The notes under the pieces were generated by a model. The model worked only from the letters and a program-made list of their open reading frames with translations, had not been told where the DNA came from and ran no database searches. 64,000 nt of DNA from assembly GCA_964023205.1 (NCBI GenBank), contig OZ026847.1:11222599-11286598 (forward strand). The letters run 5' to 3'. Shown piece by piece: positions 58,736 through 64,000 of the stretch. This DNA is from Lutraria lutraria (Eukaryota > Mollusca > Bivalvia > Venerida > Mactridae). Position numbers and translations under genes: made by a program. How positions within the stretch are numbered: the first letter of the stretch is position 1; each line of letters starts with the position of its first letter.

Positions 58736-59596
58736 ATCAGAAACATCGGAGCCACAGTTATTGAAATTTGGATGGTTTATCAAATTTTGTTATAAAGTGT
58801 TTAAAGCTATATCTGACAGACCTATTATTGGCAAAATTATTGTTTTGACAATGTGATAGGAATCATACTCATGTACCTAAATTTAATAAATTAATATTGG
58901 AAGCTACCTGTAATTTTTGATAAGCAACTATTGAATAAAAATTTCGTTATTGTACACCGCCATATCTATATATATAAATGTAAAGCTATTATGTTACGTG
59001 ATTTCTGATTGGTTAATATTATTTTTTTATAGTTGGGTTTATAGTGACATGGCGGTGTATGATAACGAAATTTCTATTCAAAAGTTTAAATCCCGATTTC
59101 CCGAATAATTGCATCTTCAGTAAGAATTTGTGTATCTGTATTAATGTATTACATTTTTAAGACATACTGGTCAATTTTGCATACGATCGACTGACAGTCT
59201 TGCATTAGTATGTGAAATCAGTCCATTTAGGAGTGGCCGCATTTTTTCGGACCAAACGAAATCGGGTCAAATTCTAGCGTTTCTTGTTCGATTTCTCAGT
59301 AACAGATTGGTCTAGAAATTTAGTTTTGGTCTTATTTTGTGCAAATATATATACCTGAAACAGCTGCAAACTTTGATTTGAAGAATTCGTCCCTATTGCT
59401 TTATAATTTTGTGTTTTGTAAAGGTGGTGCTCATTCACTGAAACGAAGAGATATACGCCTTCTTATAGTATATTATACCAGTTGAATGACAATTTTATTT
59501 TTCATTTAAGGTTATTATGGGTTAAGTTTTTATTTTGTTTTATGTAGAATTTATTGCAATTTTACCATCACAGGTCCATTACTTCTGTCTGTGAAA
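58736..59596. other. Right-arm-only replacement segment
   Basis: Arm homology stops near 58735 and resumes near 59597. The left arm has 374 bp of GGGCCCTTGAC repeats in the same place. This segment carries a 151-bp hairpin element (58931-59081). The remainder (59200-59590) is unrecognised and slightly less AT-rich. Confidence 0.55.
58931..59081. mobile_element. Hairpin MITE, ends TTGAATARAAATTTCGTTAT
   Basis: 151 bp. Inverted ends of about 35 bp contain TACACCGCCAT. The loop is AT-rich and includes GATTGGTTAATA. It is found only in the right arm. Confidence 0.65.
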
Positions 59597-60338
59597 AAAA
59601 ACCTGCCACTGGTATATATTACTGAAATATTGTTGAAAACAAGAGTACAAGCAAAAATATTTATAATAAAATCATCAACATGCTGAGAGTAATAATTTTG
59701 GACTATGTATTTGATTACCTACCTTAGATTGGTGGCCAAGTCTGTGCTGTAGAACACAGACATAAAAAATGCTAGTCTGTTCATTCACATGCACCATTCG
59801 TAGAATTGTTCACTGGTCTCATTGGTGCCTTCAACTATAAAATAAAATAATAAATCTACAAATACACGCTGATATCTTGGGTCCATTAAAGGATTTTTTA
59901 ACAATAGGGCCAAGATTGCCCTATATCGCTCATCTGAGAGCAACTAGGCTATAATGCACTTGTCAATATCTTGCCAGCCTGGGCGGGCTGACCCAAGGGA
60001 ATTTGACATTTTTAGATTTTTGATGTCTAAATCCCAACCCTTAGAGCCTACATGGTCTATCAAATGCAACAGGGATGTAAAACGCTGCCAAAGTCTATTT
60101 CCCGAGATCCGGAGTCATTAACTTGATCAAATTCCCGCCTGTCGGAAATAATCTTCCATCTAAAGTCCCATGTATGACCGCCACCCCCAACCCCAGGCAG
60201 GCAATATATTGACAGGTGCGTAATGACCAGGTAATATGGTCTTTCATCTTATATGCCCAGTTTCTACATAGATTTTGATCAACACAAAGTCTTAATTTTC
60301 ATGTGTTAATATGATTAGAAATATTGCTATATTTCAGG

Positions 60339-60701
60339 TATACTACTCAAAATTTGATAAGGATCACTATTTGTTTTGTATGGCATTATCGTCTATTTTC
60401 GATTGCATAATAATATTATTAAAATTATATAAGATATGAATTTTGGTTATTTTCAAAGATACCTGATTGTCATGTGTGCAACATGTAACCCATAGATTAA
60501 ATAATTTGAGCGTAACAAGCGGTCAGGGTCAAAATTAGACATTTTATGGGTATGTGTAAGGAATAGAAACTTTGAGGAAAACAAGCTAAAGGGCAAACTC
60601 TTTGAAAATAACCAAAATTCATATCATATATATGTAATCGACAATCGACGATAATGCCATACAAAACAAAAAGTGATCCTTATTAAATTTTGAGTAGTAT
60701 A
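60339..60701. mobile_element. 363-bp MITE with long inverted ends, right arm only
   Basis: The ends TATACTACTCAAAATTTGAT and mirror ...GAGTAGTATA extend inward as inverted arms of about 125 bp with one gap (shared GTATGGCATTATCGTC and ATATGAATTTTGGTTATTTT). The terminal 17 bases are nearly those of the 1.38-kb foldback elements in both arms. The host sequence on both sides is inverted relative to the rest of the arm. Confidence 0.75.
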
Positions 60702-62497
60702 GATTACACTATAGCATCTTGATTTCTTTAGCAATCGTAATCAAGGGCCCATGACTCTGCAAGTACTGGTTCAATTTCACCCATATCAAACTCTCAGAGA
60801 CCTTTAGGTCATACACATTCACTGTAAATATGTTTAAGATTGGTGATGAAATGAAGAATGCAAGTTAAAGTAAAGCAAATTTTCCAAGTCAAGGGCCCAT
60901 AACTCTGGAAATACATATCACATTTTGCCCATAATCGATATATAGCTGCAGATGCTAGAGTGTAACACTAAGTGTGGACAGGTACCAGACATTCATCGAT
61001 CCTAAATGCTCATCCTGAGCCATTGGCTCACGTGAGATTAAAATTCAACCAATCGTTGTCCAGCTTATGAATGTTAGATTTGAAATAATTATGTCATTGA
61101 GCACTTATGATGATGTTTTATTATTATACATAATACTGTCAGTAAAACATTAACTCTAATTTTTAAATAACCGAGCTTAAACGTCAACCACAAAATATCT
61201 ATCATAACATTCAAATTACCATAAGGCATAAAAGAAATATGTATTTTGTTGGTTACTTGTTCATTACAACAGGATAGGTAGGTCTGGGCTTATTTGGGCA
61301 CTTGAAAGCACATGGAAAAGTTAAAAGTGGGGGGACTGTTCCATGGGCCAAATAAAAGTCACAGGGAAAAATTAGGGTAAGTCAGGTACCAAGAAACAAA
61401 CAATGTTTAAGCCTTATATAACAGTGTACACAAAAATCATGAAATAGCAATGTAAAAAATGAACATAATTTACATCATGGGTGAAATTATTTATGTGATA
61501 TAAACTCATAAACTGACCACATAAAATATTCATTTTAAGAATTTTATTTTTGGTTCATTGGGTATATAAAACCCATTTTCAACAGTCACAGTTCACCTAT
61601 AACCATAGTTCCTGTGAAGAACCATGCAGTGCTAGACTCGCATCCGTCGTAAGCTACTGCCTACTTTCTCACATAAAGAGACATGGTTGGTAGCTGGGCT
61701 CAAACCTACAACCCTCTACCAGTGGAAGAAATTTAGTACTAGTATTATAATGAAAACATTTCAACAATGTCTGAATACATAATTATTGGACAATGATTTT
61801 ATAAATTACAACATTCAACAATAACTTTGTAATATGCTAACAAAAAACATTGAAGAAAATTAAACTAAGTACAAAGTAGTATTACATGTTTATTTGAAGA
61901 AAGAATTAATATTTTAATTGTATAAAACTCACATACCTGTGACTTAAAATTAATATCAACCTACCATGTGCCTGTCCGCTAACAATCTGATCAAAAACTG
62001 GTTCTCCTTACAAGCGTGTGTACACTTTTCAAGAAGCATGAGGATTTTGCATTAAAAACTGGTTGACAAATGGGATAATAGGAAAGCACTGAACCGTTTT
62101 ATACTGAAATTTAAATTTGCTGTGTAAACAAAATGATTAACAAACAAGAAAGCCAAGTTGCCCTGCAGTGCTCACCTGAGAAATGAGTTGTGGCAATATC
62201 ACTTACAAATTTGATTTAAATTTGTGCTGCAGTAAGTAAAAAAGTTTGGAAAATAAGACCTCAGGGATATTATTGTTTTAGCAATTTTGTTGGATGGCCT
62301 CTACATGTTGCTACATGCAAAATATCTAAGCTGCTTTTAGAAAAGATTGTTTTTATATTTTCCCCTAAATAAATCTATATAAAACAAGTGATCCCTGGGG
62401 TGGGACCAATTTTAACCCCAGGGTCATTATTTTAGCAACTTCTGTAGATGGTGCTCCATGGCAAATATCAGTCTAAGCTGTAGGCCATGTGGTTCAA

Positions 62498-62685
62498 GAC
62501 AAACTTTTTTAAAGATTTGCCTTTTGGTTGCCATAAGTTAGTTACAGTAACAACTATGAGTCCTTTCGTAAAGTTTGACCATTTTTCGAGTGAAAAATCT
62601 TCAATATCGAGTTTAAAATATCTTTTAAGGTATTGAAAGTATGCATTTTCTGTTAGGGTGTTGAGTTGTCCTCACGTTGTACTAT
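62498..62685. other. Flank beyond the right arm, nothing recognised
   Basis: Short AT-rich sequence between the end of arm homology and a mariner-like end. Confidence 0.4.
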
Positions 62686-62687
62686 AT

Positions 62688-63793
62688 AGGAGGGATGATC
62701 CAAAATAAACAGGACTATCGCTCTCTTGGCAAAACTTATGGTTCAATTGTCAATTACTAAACATAGTTTTAAACCGCTATCCAATCTGATTTCTATGAAT
62801 TTTGACAAAAAATATTCGACCGTATTCCGACAATGACGTTATGTATTACCATGGTAACATGCATCCGGGGCACTAGAGATTGAAATCATGATTATACCTG
62901 TAATAACACTAATGTTAAGTCAAGATTCGGTATAAGGACATGAAATTCCGCCAAGTCATCATATAATGTATATACAACATCGTATGAAAATTTGATTTAA
63001 TTTGGATGTTGCATTTAAAAATAAACAAGCTTCATACAAAACAAGTGACATCATAAACGACGTCAATATGTCGACGTCGCACCACATTGAAATTATCTGT
63101 GATTAAAGCTTGCAAATAATTAGACAACAGGCCATAACGCAGACCTATAATATGATTCAAGAATCTTGTCTGAGAAACCATGTCAGTCAGACACTGGTAT
63201 TCATTGACATATTAAAAGGTTTGTTGTCAGACGAAGATCAATGCAATATGATGCGGGTAGGGTTCCGAAAGAGAAACAGTTGCAGCGTCAATGACGTCGG
63301 TTGTGGACGCACCGGCCAAGGATCGACAGCAGATAGTTAGGGGTTTGTCAAAATGATGTTTGATGTAGGTTATGGCCGGAATACATAATTTTAACTATAG
63401 ATCTTCAAATTAGAACATATATAACAAATGCATCGTTTTTAAATGCGATGCACTTCCATTGTTCAACTGTTCTTTGTAGAGACCTACTGCACGCATTGCA
63501 GAAGAGGACACTTGCAACACCCCAGAAAACTTCATTCTTCACATAGACAATGCCTTTTCTCACATTGCAGAAAAAAAAATCATATTGAAATGGCCGTTCA
63601 GGCATTTTGCAAATTAACACATGCAGCAAACTCACCAGATTAGCCTCGTTTGATTTCGCTATTTTATCAGCAATCAAAAATTCCCTAACTGATTTGAGAA
63701 CAGCAACCACATACATTATAAACAAATATGATTCTGAGAGGTATAAGGATATCTTCCATACACAGGTATATCGTCACAATCGTTGCATTCAGC
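62688..63793 (+). pseudogene. Second, strongly decayed mariner
   Basis: Begins at a mariner-style end (GGAGGGATGATCCAAAATAA). Around 63120-63230 a frame reads AITQTYNMIQESC and VSQTLVF, resembling the N-terminal helix-turn-helix region. Around 63520-63570 a frame gives FILHIDNAFSHIA, and around 63620-63690 a shifted frame gives LASFDFAILSAIK, matching the last two catalytic-Asp motifs of mariner transposases. There are several frameshifts and stops. No 3' terminal repeat is seen before the TTAA MITE at 63794. Confidence 0.65.
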
Positions 63794-64000
63794 TTAAAGG
63801 GGCATGCCCTGAACTGAAGTGACTCGAATAACAATCAAATTGTTATTGTTTTAATGCCTATAAATCAATTAATGAAAGCCATGTAAAATAGCTGTAAAAT
63901 ATACCGCTAGTTTACTCAATATACACATTTCAAGATTTACCAAACCTGCCGATTTCGGCTTCAGAAAAGATTCGTCATTTTCATAACTCGACCCTTTCGG
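63794..64000. mobile_element. TTAA MITE, second copy (reverse orientation, cut by window edge)
   Basis: Begins TTAAAGGGGCATGCCC and is the reverse-oriented relative of 7802-8227, with CCGATTTCGGC and a matching CGACCCTTTCGG at the window end. The first base of variation after the TIR (missing G) distinguishes it from the first copy. Confidence 0.75.

Larger units (their letters stand above)
50006..62497. repeat. Right arm of the giant imperfect inverted duplication
   Basis: Mirror of 26663-44057 (anchors listed there). Shorter satellites, a complete mariner, a Harbinger-like insertion, a 363-bp MITE with a local microinversion, and a replaced segment at 58736-59596 distinguish it from the left arm. 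Beyond 62497 no mirrored sequence continues. Confidence 0.85.

Overview
The window is eukaryotic, AT-rich and nearly gene-free. No complete conserved protein-coding gene can be supported. The repeat content (mariner, PIF/Harbinger and non-LTR remnants, many small terminal-inverted-repeat elements, dispersed blocks with motifs such as GGCCCCGCCCCGG and AGTTATGGGCCCTTGACTTA, and satellite arrays) resembles a marine invertebrate, most likely a bivalve mollusc. That assignment is inference from repeat style, not from a marker gene.

Layout. 1-6.7 kb: AT-rich non-coding DNA with a recurring GTACACTTGGGACA word. 6.7-10.4 kb: a hairpin mini-element, a TTAA-flanked MITE (7802-8227) and a 2.0-kb foldback element (8370-10377) with a tRNA-like sequence in its loop. 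11.5-12.3 kb: a 5'-truncated non-LTR reverse-transcriptase fragment. 13.07-15.73 kb: a 2.66-kb segment bounded by similar inverted ends and carrying a small ankyrin-like ORF. 16.9-17.5 kb: a decayed acidic coding-like stretch. 18-26.6 kb: MITEs, a LINE-like tail and dispersed repeats.

The dominant structure runs from about 26.66 to 62.50 kb. It is an imperfect inverted duplication (left arm 26663-44057, right arm 50006-62497) around a spacer of about 6 kb. The stretches I compared by eye are about 95-97% identical, but the arms differ by transposon insertions, deletions and one microinversion. Both arms carry the same 44-bp and 60-bp satellites next to the centre, and the left arrays are much larger. 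The spacer holds a mirrored pair of exon-like sequences, an interrupted small ORF, a 0.9-kb foldback palindrome, and a 2.26-kb array of a 22-bp CpG-rich minisatellite. The array lacks stop codons in long stretches of all three forward frames, and one frame gives an ATG-initiated ORF of 760 codons. It abuts the right-arm satellite directly. 62.7-64 kb: a decayed mariner interrupted by a second, inverted copy of the TTAA MITE.

The elements work as layers. Insertions shared by both arms predate the inverted duplication, and those in one arm only came later, or are allelic differences if the palindrome is an assembly join of two haplotypes. That artefact possibility is the main caveat.
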